This document shows positions 53,457 through 63,998 of a stretch of 64,000 nt of DNA, piece after piece; positions within the stretch are counted from its first letter, which is position 1, and each line of letters starts with the position of its first letter. This DNA comes from Nemertoderma westbladi (taxonomy: Eukaryota; Xenacoelomorpha; Nemertodermatida; Nemertodermatidae). The stretch is from the NCBI GenBank assembly GCA_032718475.1, contig JAUCBJ010000384.1, positions 62,001-126,000 of the forward strand, in the 5' to 3' direction. Below the pieces are notes generated by a model. It saw only the letters and a list, made by a program, of their open reading frames with translations. It was not told the origin of the DNA and made no database searches. The translations under genes and the position numbers were made by a program.

Positions 53457-54961
53457 AAAATACCTGAGTGTTTAAAGCTCATCTATCCCATCATAGTAGA
53501 AATGTACCGAACAACAAGAGTCCCACAAGAAATGAAAACAAATAAGTTGGTGCCAGTTCCCAAGAAGGGCAACCTAACACTCTATGGTTCTTTTCGGGGA
53601 ATCTCATTGATCTCGATTGCTGCAAAGCTATACAATAGGATTCTATTAAATCGCATCAGGGATCCCATTGAGAGACTGCTCCGTGGAAATCAGAATGGGT
53701 TCCGTAAAGGTCGTGGGACCATGGAGCCCATTTTGGCACTTAGAAGGATAATTGAAGAGTTATCAAAAAAGAAAGACAGGCATCTGGCTGTTATCTTTGT
53801 TGACTTCTTCAAGGCCTTTGATTCAGTCTCTCGCTCACGTATGTTCAGCATACTTTCATTATATGGGATTCCTGATGAAATTATTGCAGCAATCAGATCA
53901 GTATATGATGGTTCGACAACATTTGTGTCTACTGTTGACGGTGACACAGAACCATTTGAAGTGTTATGGGGCGTCCTCCAAGGAGACACACTTGCACCAT
54001 TCTTGTTCATTATTGTGGTTGACTATGTTCTACGCATGTCCTTAGATCATTATAATGATGATGGGGTGATGATAACTCCACCTACTGGCTCCAGAAGTCA
54101 AAGAAATCCTGCCAAGTACCTAACTGATCTAGACTTATCTGATGACTTAGGAATACTCTCAGAATCATTAGAGGGAGCCCAACGGCTCCTCAGCTCATTA
54201 GAACATGCTGCTTCTAGTGTTGGTCTTTTTATTAACTCCAGAAAGACCAAAATTCTGACAGTTAACTTTGAAAGTCCTCAGCAAGTCTGTGATCGGATGA
54301 GCATAAGCTCAAAGGATGGTAAGCTTGAGCATGTGGACGACTTCTGTTACCTGGGATCATGGATCCGGAAGTCAGGTGAGGACCTTCGAATACGTAAGGG
54401 AAAGGCATGGGCAGCCTTGAATAGGCTTTCCAGGATTTGGAAGTCACCGAGAATTAATCGGAAACTTAAGGTCCGATTATTTAGAGCAGCAGTAGTTCCA
54501 GTACTCCTCTACGGGAGTCCATGCTGGGCTCTAACTGCTGAGGACACCAAATCTCTGGATGGCACATTCACAAGAATGCTACGCCGGGTTCATTGTGTCA
54601 AGTACAATGCACACATCTCCAACCAGACACTATATAACATTGGAGGTGTCTCATTGGTTCCCCCAAGCTTGACACTAGAACAAAATCGCCTCCGCTTTTC
54701 AGGACATTGCTTTCGCCGTGAGGACCAGCCAGTGCATAATATTGTACTTTGGCAGCCTCATGGAGTGAATAAGCATGGTGGACAGCCCATGACTTTCTTG
54801 AGATGCATCTTAAAGGACACTGGCCTTAAAGATGCGGATGATCTAGCAAATGTCATGGGTGATAGGGAGTTGTGGCGGTGCAATTTTGTTGACAAGCCGG
54901 CACAGCATTCTTAAAAATGCAGCTGCAATGCAGCATGCCGATCCTAGTAGTAGTAGTAGTA
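53457..54961 (+). mobile_element. LINE-B copy 5, 5'-truncated
   Basis: Begins inside the RT (AAATACCTGAG at 53459) and ends with a TAG-repeat tail at 54944-54960. No clear target duplication was found. Confidence 0.9.
53502..54914 (+). CDS. LINE-B reverse transcriptase, C-terminal 470 residues, open
   Basis: The only LINE-B copy here whose remaining frame is unbroken. The frame is open from 53457, and the Met at 53502 is an internal one (MYRTTRVPQEM). Motifs: FRGISLISIAAKLYN near 28, QNGFRKGRGT near 65, catalytic FVDFFKAFDSV near 105, LQGDTLAPFLF near 155, then the Asp-Asp motif as LDLSDDLGIL near 210, where the other copies have LDFADDLGV. The C-terminal RLRFSGHCFR and WQPHGVNKHGG follow. 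Endonuclease and the first RT block are lost, so it cannot act alone. The change beside the catalytic Asp pair may reduce activity. Confidence 0.9.
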   Translation: MYRTTRVPQEMKTNKLVPVPKKGNLTLYGSFRGISLISIAAKLYNRILLNRIRDPIERLLRGNQNGFRKGRGTMEPILALRRIIEELSKKKDRHLAVIFVDFFKAFDSVSRSRMFSILSLYGIPDEIIAAIRSVYDGSTTFVSTVDGDTEPFEVLWGVLQGDTLAPFLFIIVVDYVLRMSLDHYNDDGVMITPPTGSRSQRNPAKYLTDLDLSDDLGILSESLEGAQRLLSSLEHAASSVGLFINSRKTKILTVNFESPQQVCDRMSISSKDGKLEHVDDFCYLGSWIRKSGEDLRIRKGKAWAALNRLSRIWKSPRINRKLKVRLFRAAVVPVLLYGSPCWALTAEDTKSLDGTFTRMLRRVHCVKYNAHISNQTLYNIGGVSLVPPSLTLEQNRLRFSGHCFRREDQPVHNIVLWQPHGVNKHGGQPMTFLRCILKDTGLKDADDLANVMGDRELWRCNFVDKPAQHS

Positions 54962-55200
54962 TAAAATGTACAAATACCGTGGGGGCGGGGGGGGGGGGGG
55001 GGGTCATATTGACCCCGCCCTATAAAAGCTACAAATTTCAAAGAAACGTCTGATTTTTTGTTTGTATGTAAATTTCACTAGTCCAAATCCGAAAATCAAA
55101 ATTCGAAAAAATGTTGTGGGGTGGTTATTTGGCATCACCAAAATTACAAGTAGTGAATAATTTTCACAAAATTTGAAAGTTACAATTTTCGGCCAATTGT
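54962..55200. other. G17 run and AT-rich sequence
   Basis: G5-C-G17 at 54981-55003, then GACCCCGCCC, which could pair back with it. No coding sequence. Confidence 0.6.
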
Positions 55201-56220
55201 TTTTCAATACAGGTTTTCTGAGGCGCAAATTCCATTTGAAAATATTTTAAAATGTTCTAATTACTATAAATGTCTGTTTTAGTCCTCTACGTAGGCAAAA
55301 AATAAAAAATACAAGTAACCATCACTTTTCAGTTTGAACACAAATTTTTAATTAACTTATACTATGCTATAAATTCACCTATTCAGGTTTTCTGGGGCGC
55401 TGATTCTAATAGAATACGTTTCTAATTTGCCAGATCATTGTAAGTCGTATTTTTCAGCGTGATAAGGCAAATTTTGGTGCTAGCACCAAATTTTCTACCC
55501 ATCACCGAAAAGTACAGGTTTGGCATGTCCTGTCCAGTGCTGTTTTTATTGATTCCATCGGATTCAAGACCCTCAAAACCCGTATAACGCAAGAAACAAG
55601 ATGATACTATCTATTGATCAATTTGCTTATTTTCAACAATTTGGTGTTGCCACAACAATTGTTATCCACCAGAGAAAAATACAAGTTTGAAAACTCTTAT
55701 GCAATTTTTACTCATTCCATTGAATTCACAACCCTCACAAACCCGTATAACGCAAGAAACAAGGTGACACAATCAATTGATATATTTGATGGTTTTCAAA
55801 ATTTTGCGCCCAAATACGAGTTTGAGATATCTAGGTAGATAATTATTTATTCCATTGAATTCAGAACCGCCATAAAATTCCAAAACGCGAGAAATAAGTT
55901 GTCACAAGTTGTCGCAATATAACAATTGAATGGATTTTCAAAATTTCGTGCTGGCACCAAACTTTGCACACAGCACAGAAAATACAAGTTTGATACACGT
56001 GGTGCAACTCGTATATATTCCATCGAAACCAGAACCCCAAAAAACCCCTATTGCGCAAAAACAGGTTCAAACATTCAATTTACAAAATTGACATATTTCA
56101 AAATTTGGTGGTGGCACCAAAATTTGGCACCCGCTGAAAAAAACAAGTTTGAAATTTCTAAATTCATTTATATGAATTCCATCTAATTCCAAACACCAAA
56201 TAACCGGTGTAAATCAAAAA
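55200..56220 (+). repeat. Degenerate satellite, ~135-175 bp period
   Basis: The landmark ATTCCAT-C/T-G recurs at 55553, 55714, 55849, 56017 and 56176, with ATACAAGTTTGA, CGTATAACGCAAGAAAC and a TTTGGTG/GCACCAAA word at matching offsets. CAGGTTTTCTG-A/G-GGCGC occurs twice at the start (55211, 55385). Units are 65-80% alike by eye. No coding frame is conserved. Confidence 0.8.
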
Positions 56221-57299
56221 TAGAGATGCAAATCATATTTCATGAAAGGTAATTATTTTCAAAAAACGTCTCAAAAAATGCCAAAAGTAGGGTTTTAATG
56301 TGGCACTATAACTCGAAAACTTCCCAATATTTTTGAAAACCGTTTTCACTACTACGAAGACAATATATTTTTAGGAAAAATTCGAGACGGAAGTTCAAGT
56401 GTATTGGAGCTTATAATTGTGAAATTAAAATAAATAATATGACTATGCCAACATGACAATAACTCATTCACCCATAACACCAAGAATTAATTATAAACAT
56501 GACAATGTACAACTGACTGGTGTAGACAGAGTGGTAAGGATTTTAATAATTTTAATGACGTTACCAGTAATGTAGAAACAAAAGGGACGGCCTCTGAGGG
56601 CAAGCAGGTCAGTAAATCATTGAAGGTAGAGTCGGAAAGTAGAATCATGGAACACGCCGCCCCTGGATGCGCCTGCGAAACCGCAGACTGTGACTTCTCT
56701 CAGCCAACCGGACAAGGAAAGGGGTGCCCTACAACGGCACGAAACACAAACCAAAATGATCACGCTGAAGGCGAACTGGAAAGGGGCTCACAGAGCCACA
56801 GACCTGAGAAATGCGCGGTCAGCGTTTTTTGTACTACCATAACTTGGTCAATTTTATGTAATTTCATTTGTGGGTTGGTGTAATTGAAATTATTAATGTA
56901 TTTATTTCCACTCAACTATTTACATTGTTAACTATTTGCGTTGTCCCCATAATGATGTGGATTGGGGCTACATTACCAGTAATGTCGGAGGAGTGGACAT
57001 AATTCCTAGGGCGGGAGGGCGAAGTGGTGGGCGAAGTGTAATTTAGAGTTGCAAAAAATCGGAAGTGTCTGGCAGATGCAGAAAGCAGAGCGAGATGAGT
57101 GGAAGACAGATGAGAAAACAATTCTCGAGAATACTGGAGATAATGACTGAGAGCCGTCAGCAAACTGTACGTAGAGTTAGTGAGCATAAAACTGGCAGTT
57201 GGATATACTGTATTGACACTCCCCATATCAGATCTCCACTACATGACCACTACATGACCTTTCCCCTCGGAGTTCTGTGATGGATTGGTGGTGAGATAT
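56221..57299. other. Non-coding or unrecognised
   Basis: A frame at 56620-56883 has a Cys-rich start but no known motif. The imperfect words ATTACCAGTAATGT (56560 and 56970) are repeated. Nothing else was recognised. Confidence 0.4.
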
Positions 57300-57948
57300 G
57301 GCTGACCCATCATTGAAGTGCCTTGTCAGTGTGATGTATGTGGGGCTGTATTTGATTTAAACCATGGGTTGAACTGTATGACGGGTGGCCTTGTAAACTA
57401 ATGTCACAACGACCTGTGAGATAACATGGTCGTCCTTGCAGCTCTCGCATTCGGGCCATGCAATGTCATTATGGAACACATAGTGTGTGAGCAGATGGAA
57501 GCACGAAATGTGGTGGGGTTGTGGTGCGATGTCAGGAAATGGGGAGCGTTTAACAGACTGACTCATGCATTGTTTGATATTGGATCAACCAATCTTGACT
57601 CAGAGTCCTATGTATTTTTCTCGCTCTTCTATGTCTGTATTGGAGGCTGTGGAGGATGAGAAGAAGAGACTTTACTCTGCTGCAGTCACAGCACGTCGAG
57701 GAGACATCTTACCTTTCGTGGTTTCCTGCAATGGTGTGCTGGCCCCACAGGCAAACAGACTGCTGCGGATAACTGCCAACAGACTACAACATTCCTGGGG
57801 TAAATCCTATTCCAATGTTATAGGTTGGGTTCGATCCAGGGTGCGGTTTGCGGTTGTGTGTGGGACCTCCCATTGTTTGCATGGGTCACGCACCAAGTGG
57901 CATAGTGGTGTGAGGTTTGAAGATGGTGCGGGTCTGCCTTTACCCTAA
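57300..57948 (+). pseudogene. Retroelement C-terminal region with CCHC and restriction-like-endonuclease-like segment
   Basis: A plus-strand frame reads CDVCGAVFDLNHGLNC (Cys-x2-Cys-x7-His-x3-Cys) near 57334, then a stop, HNDL, another stop, and GLWCDVRKWGAFNR with HALFDI. After a frameshift near 57600 the frame continues with EDEKKRLYSAAVTARRG, GWVRSRVRFAVV and GSRTKWHS, ending at 57946-57948. A CCHC motif followed by an acidic, hydrophobic domain and this Arg-rich end is familiar from abundant invertebrate retroelement proteins and recalls the endonuclease region of R2-like LINEs. The family assignment is from memory and uncertain. The RT itself is absent. Confidence 0.55.
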
Positions 57949-58684
57949 TGTATAATCTTAGTTTAAATTTACCGCCATTTGGCTTTATAAGCTGCTGGTA
58001 GGTGCTGATTTATGTATGTTTTAAGTATTTTCATTTTTTCTTTACTTTTATTGTTTAATATGTCAATAAATTTAGTCGGGGTATGGATATTTGCAGTATC
58101 GAAGTTGTTAGGGTATTTACAGTTTAAGTTAGGTGTTTTGTTAGTTAAGCAGTATACCTGAGCTTTAGTAAATATATCACAATAGTACATTACTACTACT
58201 GCTAGTAGAATTTGCTCAACTCCACAACTAACCTTTGTTGCATTGCCTACACGAACGTTGGCAATTTGGAAGCATCCACAAAGGATTAGATGCACATTCG
58301 CCAATAAGTGCCCAATTGCTGCATTGAACATTTGAATCCACACACTCTAAAAATAAATTATTTCAATAAGTGAAAATATCAGTATGGTAATATCAGTATA
58401 TCAGCACATGTGGAGCAATGTTGCTATCTGGCTGGATGTTTACCTTTTTTGCTTCAAATGGATGTTTCATCAAATTCAAAATTCAAATTAATTTTATTCC
58501 ATATAATATAAGATGGTTTTTATATATGTAATACACCCGTCACCACCAATGTTTAAAATAATGTATATATTGTGCTACAGGCGTTTAGGCCTACAGTATT
58601 CGCATAGGTGAGGGGGTGTAATGGGGGAAAGGGACATCAGCTAATAGCAGATCAAGAAGAAATTTGAAACGTACTAGCTCCATT
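57949..58684. other. Nothing recognised
   Basis: AT-rich. CAAATTCAAAATTCAAATT words at 58470-58490 resemble LINE tails. No coding motif. Confidence 0.45.
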
Positions 58685-59660
58685 TGTAAATGGCATCAAT
58701 ATCATTGAGGTTTCTTTCAAATTCCTTGCAGTGCTTAAGAAGCTCTGTGTTACTCATAGCCAGAATTGTCTTTGAGTTATATAGAAACCCAAATAGTCTA
58801 GAATATTCTCGAATTTGTTCGAATCGTTCCAAAATAGACATTAAGCACTGATCGATAAGTTTATAAAAGAATTGAGTCCTAACGGTGAAATTGTACCAAT
58901 ATCATCAGTTCCCTCATATCCAAAGAGTCGTCTCCTTCTCCTAACCCTAACATCAGGAAAAACACGGTTTATTCCCAGTTTTTCTGCAATCTCCCTGGCA
59001 GCAATAGTTGCATCTACAGTACAAATCCAGTCTCTCTGTATTTTTGTAGAAATTCATGTGTTGTGTGCAGTTCATGCTCGACAACATCAATAGTAGTGCC
59101 AGTTGACTGCAGCAATTTTATTTATCTGAAATAAAATGTCATACCAAATTACAATTGACAATGTGAATGGCCAACTACTTATATGATCTTCAAGAGAAGC
59201 TGTCTCTGAAGAAAGCTCTCCATCTTTCTTGCCAATGCCATACTCTTGTAGTTCTCTAAGTGCATCTATAACCTCATCTAAGTAATACCTCAATGTTTTT
59301 ACACATTCTACTCGACTTTCTCACCGTGTATCTGAAGGGTACTTCACTGAAATCTGTACATGCCTCATAAGAATAGGCCAGTACGCAGGATGTCCTGAGA
59401 ATATGCTAAACAACCTGGTCATAACACCAAACAATGATATAGCTTGTGTAGATGAGCGTCACAAATAGTACGGTTAAGAGAGTGTGCTGAACAAGGCACA
59501 AACAGTGCCTTATCATTAATATCAAGTAAACGTGATTGGACACCTTTTAGCTTCCCTTTCATGTTTGCGCCATTATCATACGATTGACCTCGATAATTCT
59601 GGATATCAATATTTAAGTCTTTTATAGGATCCATGTATGACTCATATCGACCTTCACCTG
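58685..59660 (-). pseudogene. hAT transposase (ZMYM1-like), C-terminal part
   Basis: The minus-strand frame from the insertion point reads EGRYESYMDP, NYRGQSYDNGANMKGK, VPCSAHSLN and then, with stops and shifts, SDTR-stop-ESRVECVKTLRYYLDEV, SLEDHISSWPF, IVIWYDILF, ARE and RRRRLFGYEGTDD, ending near 58685. This is the usual order of hAT-family transposases of the TTF/ZMYM1 type, including the GQ-YD-AANM-like block. The catalytic triad cannot be placed with certainty. At SDTRWESR the Trp codon is TGA. Several other breaks are present. It is continuous in frame with 61489-62925 once the inserted element is removed. Confidence 0.82.
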
Positions 59661-59862
59661 TATTAGGGAATTACCTGATAAACAATTTTGCAATCTGGCC
59701 GGCAACCAGTTAGCAAAAATGCAATCCACTTAATAAACAGTACATCAAAAATGTTTTTTTGCTTTTTTGATTAATTAAGAAAAATATTAGTGTTCTAGAA
59801 CACAGATTTTTGTTTTTGATTATCGGTAATTTCTATTAATTATTTTTATTTATTTGGATCCG

Positions 59863-60011
59863 GACAATTCCGACGTAAGACAATTCCGACATGGACAATT
59901 TCGACCCATGAAAATTTCATTCGATCTGTAATTGGGTCGCAATTGTCTGGGTCGGAATTGTCCGGGTTTCAATTGTCTGGATCGGAATTGTCTGGGTCGG
60001 AATTGTCCTAA
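59863..60011. repeat. Minisatellite palindrome block 1 (GACAATTCCGAC units)
   Basis: Units like GGACAATTCCGAC on the left side face GTCGGAATTGTCC units on the right side. These are diverged relatives of the units in the other two blocks. Confidence 0.8.
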
Positions 60012-60249
60012 CTTCCTAAATAATGTAGTGTAACCCTGACTCTATGGTATTGCGAATCTGGTAACCGATTTTTTACCGTGATAAATTAATATTATAGCAT
60101 TTTAAGCCAAATATTAATAAAGTGGGTGTCCGAATTCTACCACCACCCCTCCACCTGTTCCGAAGATGTCTGCAATTTTAAGACCCCAACCCCCCACCCC
60201 CCACCCCCCAACCCCACCCCCCTCTCCCTTCGACATTGGATGTCCTAGA

Positions 60250-60511
60250 AGCAGGACAATTCGGTCCCGGACAATTCGGTCCGGACAATTTGGTCCCGGA
60301 CAATTCGGTCCCGGACAATTCGGTCCCATTAATTTTATGTTTTGGGACCGAATTGTCCGGGACCGAATTGTCCGGGACCGAATTGTCCGGGACCGAATTG
60401 TCCGGATACTGACTAGGACAATTCGGTCCCAAAACATGCATATTAATGGGACCGAATTGTCCGGGACCGAATTGTCCGGGACCGAATTGTCCGGGACCGA
60501 ATTGTCCGGGA
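60250..60511. repeat. Minisatellite palindrome block 2 (GGACAATTCGGTCCC units)
   Basis: About five forward units (60255-60329), a spacer with ATTTTATGTTTTGGG, about four inverted units (60345-60406), one forward unit, a spacer, and about five inverted units. Long hairpins are possible. Confidence 0.95.
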
Positions 60512-61149
60512 CCAAATTTAATTGGTACTATATAATGGTGAATATTCTAGAACCTTAATATATATTATTATATGGTAGCTAGTGTTTTTTTTTGCTAGCT
60601 AGTATTTTTTTTTAAATAAAAAAAATTTACTTTTTTTTGTTAACATTATTATTTATGGTAACTATGGTGTTTTTATGGAGCTTGTGAATTATTTACTAGC
60701 TAGTAATAGTATGTATTTAAAATGTTTAAAGCTGATTTTTTTTATATATTGCGTAAGTATACTGTATGTGTTGTTGGTTGGTTAACAAGCCAAAATTATT
60801 ATCCTTATTATAATTCAGGGACTGTTTATCATCAATATTGTTGGTAATTAATATAATCAGCAACAGTTTAGGCCTAATTCTGAAATATCAATGTTTTCAC
60901 AGGTAATTTTATAATTTCAAGGAAATGCTAGCTAGTAAAAAAAACACTATCTACACCTTAATAAATAATATATAATAATGTTCTCGAACACTACCAATAA
61001 CAAATTTTTTTTAAAATATTTTTACAATATTTTTAAAATTTCAAAAAATTCTAGCAAGTAAATAACACTAACTACCCTAACAAATATCTCTACTAATGTT
61101 CTAGAACATTCACCAATATCAAAAAAGCACTAAAAAGTTGCTATCAGGA

Positions 61150-61381
61150 ACCGGACAATTCGGTCCCGGACAATTCGGTCCCGGACAATTCGGTCCCGGA
61201 CAATTCGGTCCTAGGACAATTCGGTCCTAGGACAATTCGGTCCCGGTCATTTCGGTCCCGGACAATGCGGTCCCATTTATTTAGTGTTTTGGGACCGAAT
61301 TGTCCGGGACCGAATTGTCCGGGACCGAATTGTCCGGACCGAATTGTCCGAGACCGAATTGTCCGGGACCGAATTGTCCTA
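61150..61381. repeat. Minisatellite palindrome block 3 (GGACAATTCGGTCCC units)
   Basis: About eight forward units (61152-61276), a spacer including TTTAGTGTTTTGGG, then about six inverted units to 61381. The layout mirrors block 2. Confidence 0.95.
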
Positions 61382-61488
61382 CATCCGGATGTCCTTTATG
61401 GATGGCCCATTTTTTTTTGCCGAAATAAATGCATATATATTTGCTGATACCAGGCCAGATTAGGGGTTGGAATCAGGTAAATCCCTAA

Positions 61489-62925
61489 CCTGAAGTATCA
61501 TCTACTTTTAAATATCCAAAAAATCTTTCATGAATCTCAATCCCAACACCAGAGGTACAACTAACATGTCTCAACAACTAAAATGGCAGCAAAGTATTTA
61601 GACTCCTTTATATTATACACATTCGATTTTTGAATTTCTGTTGCAACAATGTCTAAAGTTCATTTTGAATGTCATGACTTAGATAATGATCCTTTGAAGC
61701 ACCGCTTGTTATTTTATCATGCAGCTCTTTTAGCACTGGGTCGTGCTTTGCCATAAATTCAAACAATCCAAGAAAATTTCCATTATGAACAGAACCTAGA
61801 GTTTCATTACTGCCACAGAATGATAGATTTCTTTCAGCTAAGAACATAATGATTTCTATCAAACGTTCTAATACAGATTTCCAAAATGTTTATTCTTTTA
61901 GACCCAGTTCTAGCTTTCGTCTATCTATCTATTGACTAATTAATAATACCTTCTTGTAGATTATGCCACTTCAGTAAGCAATCAATATGAGCATGGCCGG
62001 TTTCATGATCTTTCAGTTTTTTTGACAATCCTTCCCATGTATTAGAACCTTATCATAAAGGAATATTTCCAGTTCCAAACAGTTTACAACAATAACAGTA
62101 AATTTTATCACATTTCTCCGAGTATATCAGCCAAGAACGTGTCATTCTCTCACCATTTTTCATTACTCGATTGTAATGAACCACCGAAAAACGCCGCCTT
62201 GCTTCATTATAAGGGAAATGTACTTCAACCTGTTTCAGGCCAAATCTATTAGATATAATATTACATCTTTGCCCATCAATAATAGTATCAGGCCATTCAC
62301 TAATTTCATTAAGAAATCACCACCTGATCAACACCAGATTGTGTAGGAAGATCAACATTTCTCTCAACCACCTGATCAACACCAGATTGTGTAGGAAGAT
62401 CAAGATTTCTTTCAACCACCTGATCAACACCAGATTGTGTAGGAAGATCAATATTTCTCTCAACCACCTGATCAACACCAGATTGTGTAGGAAGATCAAG
62501 ATTTCTCTCAACCACCTGTTCAACACCAGATTGTGTAGGAAGATCAATATTTCTTTCAACCACCTGATCAACACCAGATTGTGTAGGAAGATCAATATTT
62601 CTCTCAACCACCTGATCAACACCAGATTGTGTAGGAAGATCAAGATTTCTCTCAACCACCTGTTCAACACCAGATTGTGTAGGAAGATCAATATTTCTCT
62701 CAACCACCTGATCAACACCAGATTGTGTAGTAAGATCGAGATTTCTCTCAACCACCTGTTCAACACCAGATTGTGTAGGAAGATCAATATTACTCTCAAC
62801 AAACTGCTGTTCATTGTCATGACTAAACTTAAAATACTTTGTCAGTTTCGGCAATTTTCCAATAGACTCCTAACAGCTGCTACCTTTTTTCGTTTCTGAT
62901 ACCCACTCTTGTAAACACGACCCAT
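61489..62925 (-). pseudogene. hAT transposase (ZMYM1-like), N-terminal part with TTF finger
   Basis: Probable start ATG 62925 (MGRVYKSGYQKRKKVAAV). A one-base shift near 62856 leads to KLPKLTKYFKF and the 48-bp repeat array. Next come RRFSVVHYNR and then RSWLIYSEKCDKIYCYCCKLFG, a TTF-type zinc-finger signature (62080-62160). After stops the frame gives LAERNLSFCGSNETLGSVHNGN, KHDPVLKELH (DUF4371-like) and IEIHERFFGYLKVDDTSG up to the insertion at 61488. The N-terminal KRKK and TTF finger would bind DNA, and the whole protein would catalyse cut-and-paste transposition. Stops near 61900-62050 and 61650 inactivate it. Confidence 0.82.
62309..62800 (-). repeat. 48-bp coding tandem repeat in the hAT N-terminus
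   Basis: About ten units of 48 bases, each coding 16 residues of the form NIDLPTQSGVDQVVER, with I/L/V and D/E swaps. Unit length keeps the frame and no unit contains a stop. Most unit differences are single substitutions. All three minus frames and one plus frame stay open, an effect of the period. Confidence 0.97.
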
Positions 62926-63292
62926 GAGTTATGGCAATACAATACACAGTCTGACAGTTATGTTCCTACAGTAAACTATGCTTTCTAGCCTATAACACTA
63001 TGCTAATACAAGCAAATTAATTTTCTTTTAATTTTTTATTCAAAACTATAGACGAGACAAATTAATCGGCACTGCATCTTTGAGGCCCCTGTAGGATCGG
63101 AGCTACTGCATGCCCCCCCCCCCCCCCCACCCGGTGTGGGGATGGGGGGGGGGGGGGATGACTCTCGTAGGACACTGGTACCGGTACACCATCGGCTGAT
63201 GGGCCAAGTCCTCAGCTATACAGACTAACCAGACTGATAAATTAAATTCTACAATTCTAAATCCGCCACTGCTATATATTGATACTACACTA
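62926..63292. other. Non-coding with facing C16 and G14 runs
   Basis: C16 at 63113-63128 and G14 at 63144-63157 face each other around ACCCGGTGTGGGGAT and could form a hairpin. No gene seen. Confidence 0.6.
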
Positions 63293-63998
63293 CTATATAC
63301 GCTTTCCATGATTTGGTTGCCAGAAAAGTAGATCTGGCATGACCTCATCTTTACTTCGCCAGCAGTGCCCACTGAATCTTAATCTGCGTTCACGGAGGGT
63401 GGTTGATACAGGTGGTATTGTACCATAAAGCTCGGCGTTTGTCATGTGTTGTCTCCAGCTGATGTTTAGGGCTGCCCTTTGTAGTCTTGTATAGCAACCG
63501 TCCATTCGTTGTTCAAGTGATTTAGTCAGTGTCCAGGTCTCATCCCTGTATAAAAATACACTTTCCACTGTGACTCTAAAGAACTTAGTCTTCAGGTGCC
63601 TGATTTCCAGATGGTATCCATTTTTGATAGAGCTACCCAAGCCTTTGCTGTCCTAACTTTTATGTCCTTTTTGCTACTCTCTATCCATGATCCAAGGTAC
63701 TGGAAGTCGTCAACCTTCCTTAGTTGATTATTATCAATGGTTGTCAAGTTTCCATCAACATTAAAGGTCATGAATTTGGTCTTGGTAGCATTTATATGCA
63801 ATCCAACCTCTTAGCAGCCCTCTCCACTTTATTTAGTAGAAGCTGTGCATCTGCTAGCGTATTAGAGAGCAGGGCGATGTCATCCGCAAAGTCGGTGTCT
63901 GTGACTGTAGTTGCCGGATATCTACTACTTCTGCGTTCTTGAAGTGTGAATCCCAGATCTTCACCCTTTGTGGCCATCCTCATTACGTAATCCAGCAC
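63293..63998 (-). pseudogene. LINE-D (second RTE-like family), RT C-terminal half
   Basis: From the right edge on the minus strand: DTDFADDIALLSNTL with the catalytic Asp pair, then a shift near 63800, ATKTKFMTFNVDGN, KVDDFQYLGSWIESS, a shift near 63630, FLYRDETWTLTKSLEQRMDG and RRLRFSGHCWRSKDEVMPDLLFWQP, stopping at 63293. Its motif order parallels LINE-B (YLGSWI, LRF-GHC-R, WQP), but the sequences differ throughout, so it is a separate family. Two frameshifts. It continues beyond the window. Confidence 0.85.

Larger units (their letters stand above)
59661..61488. mobile_element. Foldback-like non-autonomous transposon with palindromic minisatellites
   Basis: The ends are inverted repeats of about 38-40 bp (TATTAGGGAATTACCTGAT... 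at 59661 and the complement of ...ATCAGGTAAATCCCTAA ending at 61488, both with GGCCAGATT inside). CCTG at 59657-59660 is repeated at 61489-61492. Taking out the element and one CCTG rejoins the hAT frame as DDTSGEGRYESY. The interior has three inverted minisatellite blocks built from ~15-base units and no ORF of note, since apparent ORFs follow the repeats. Superfamily unknown. Confidence 0.8.

Noticed and set aside
60114-60558. Repeat-peptide ORFs (PDNSV and SRTIR types) on both strands
   Set aside because: These are by-products of the 15-bp palindromic minisatellite, with no conserved context.
62309-62800. CRISPR-like array of 48-bp repeats
   Set aside because: Units are contiguous with no spacers, coding in frame, and the DNA is animal.
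62317-62899. Other-frame ORFs over the hAT repeat (FLHNLVLIRWL and CRKINISLNHL types)
   Set aside because: The 48-bp period keeps them open. Only the VERNIDLPTQSG frame connects to transposase motifs upstream and downstream.
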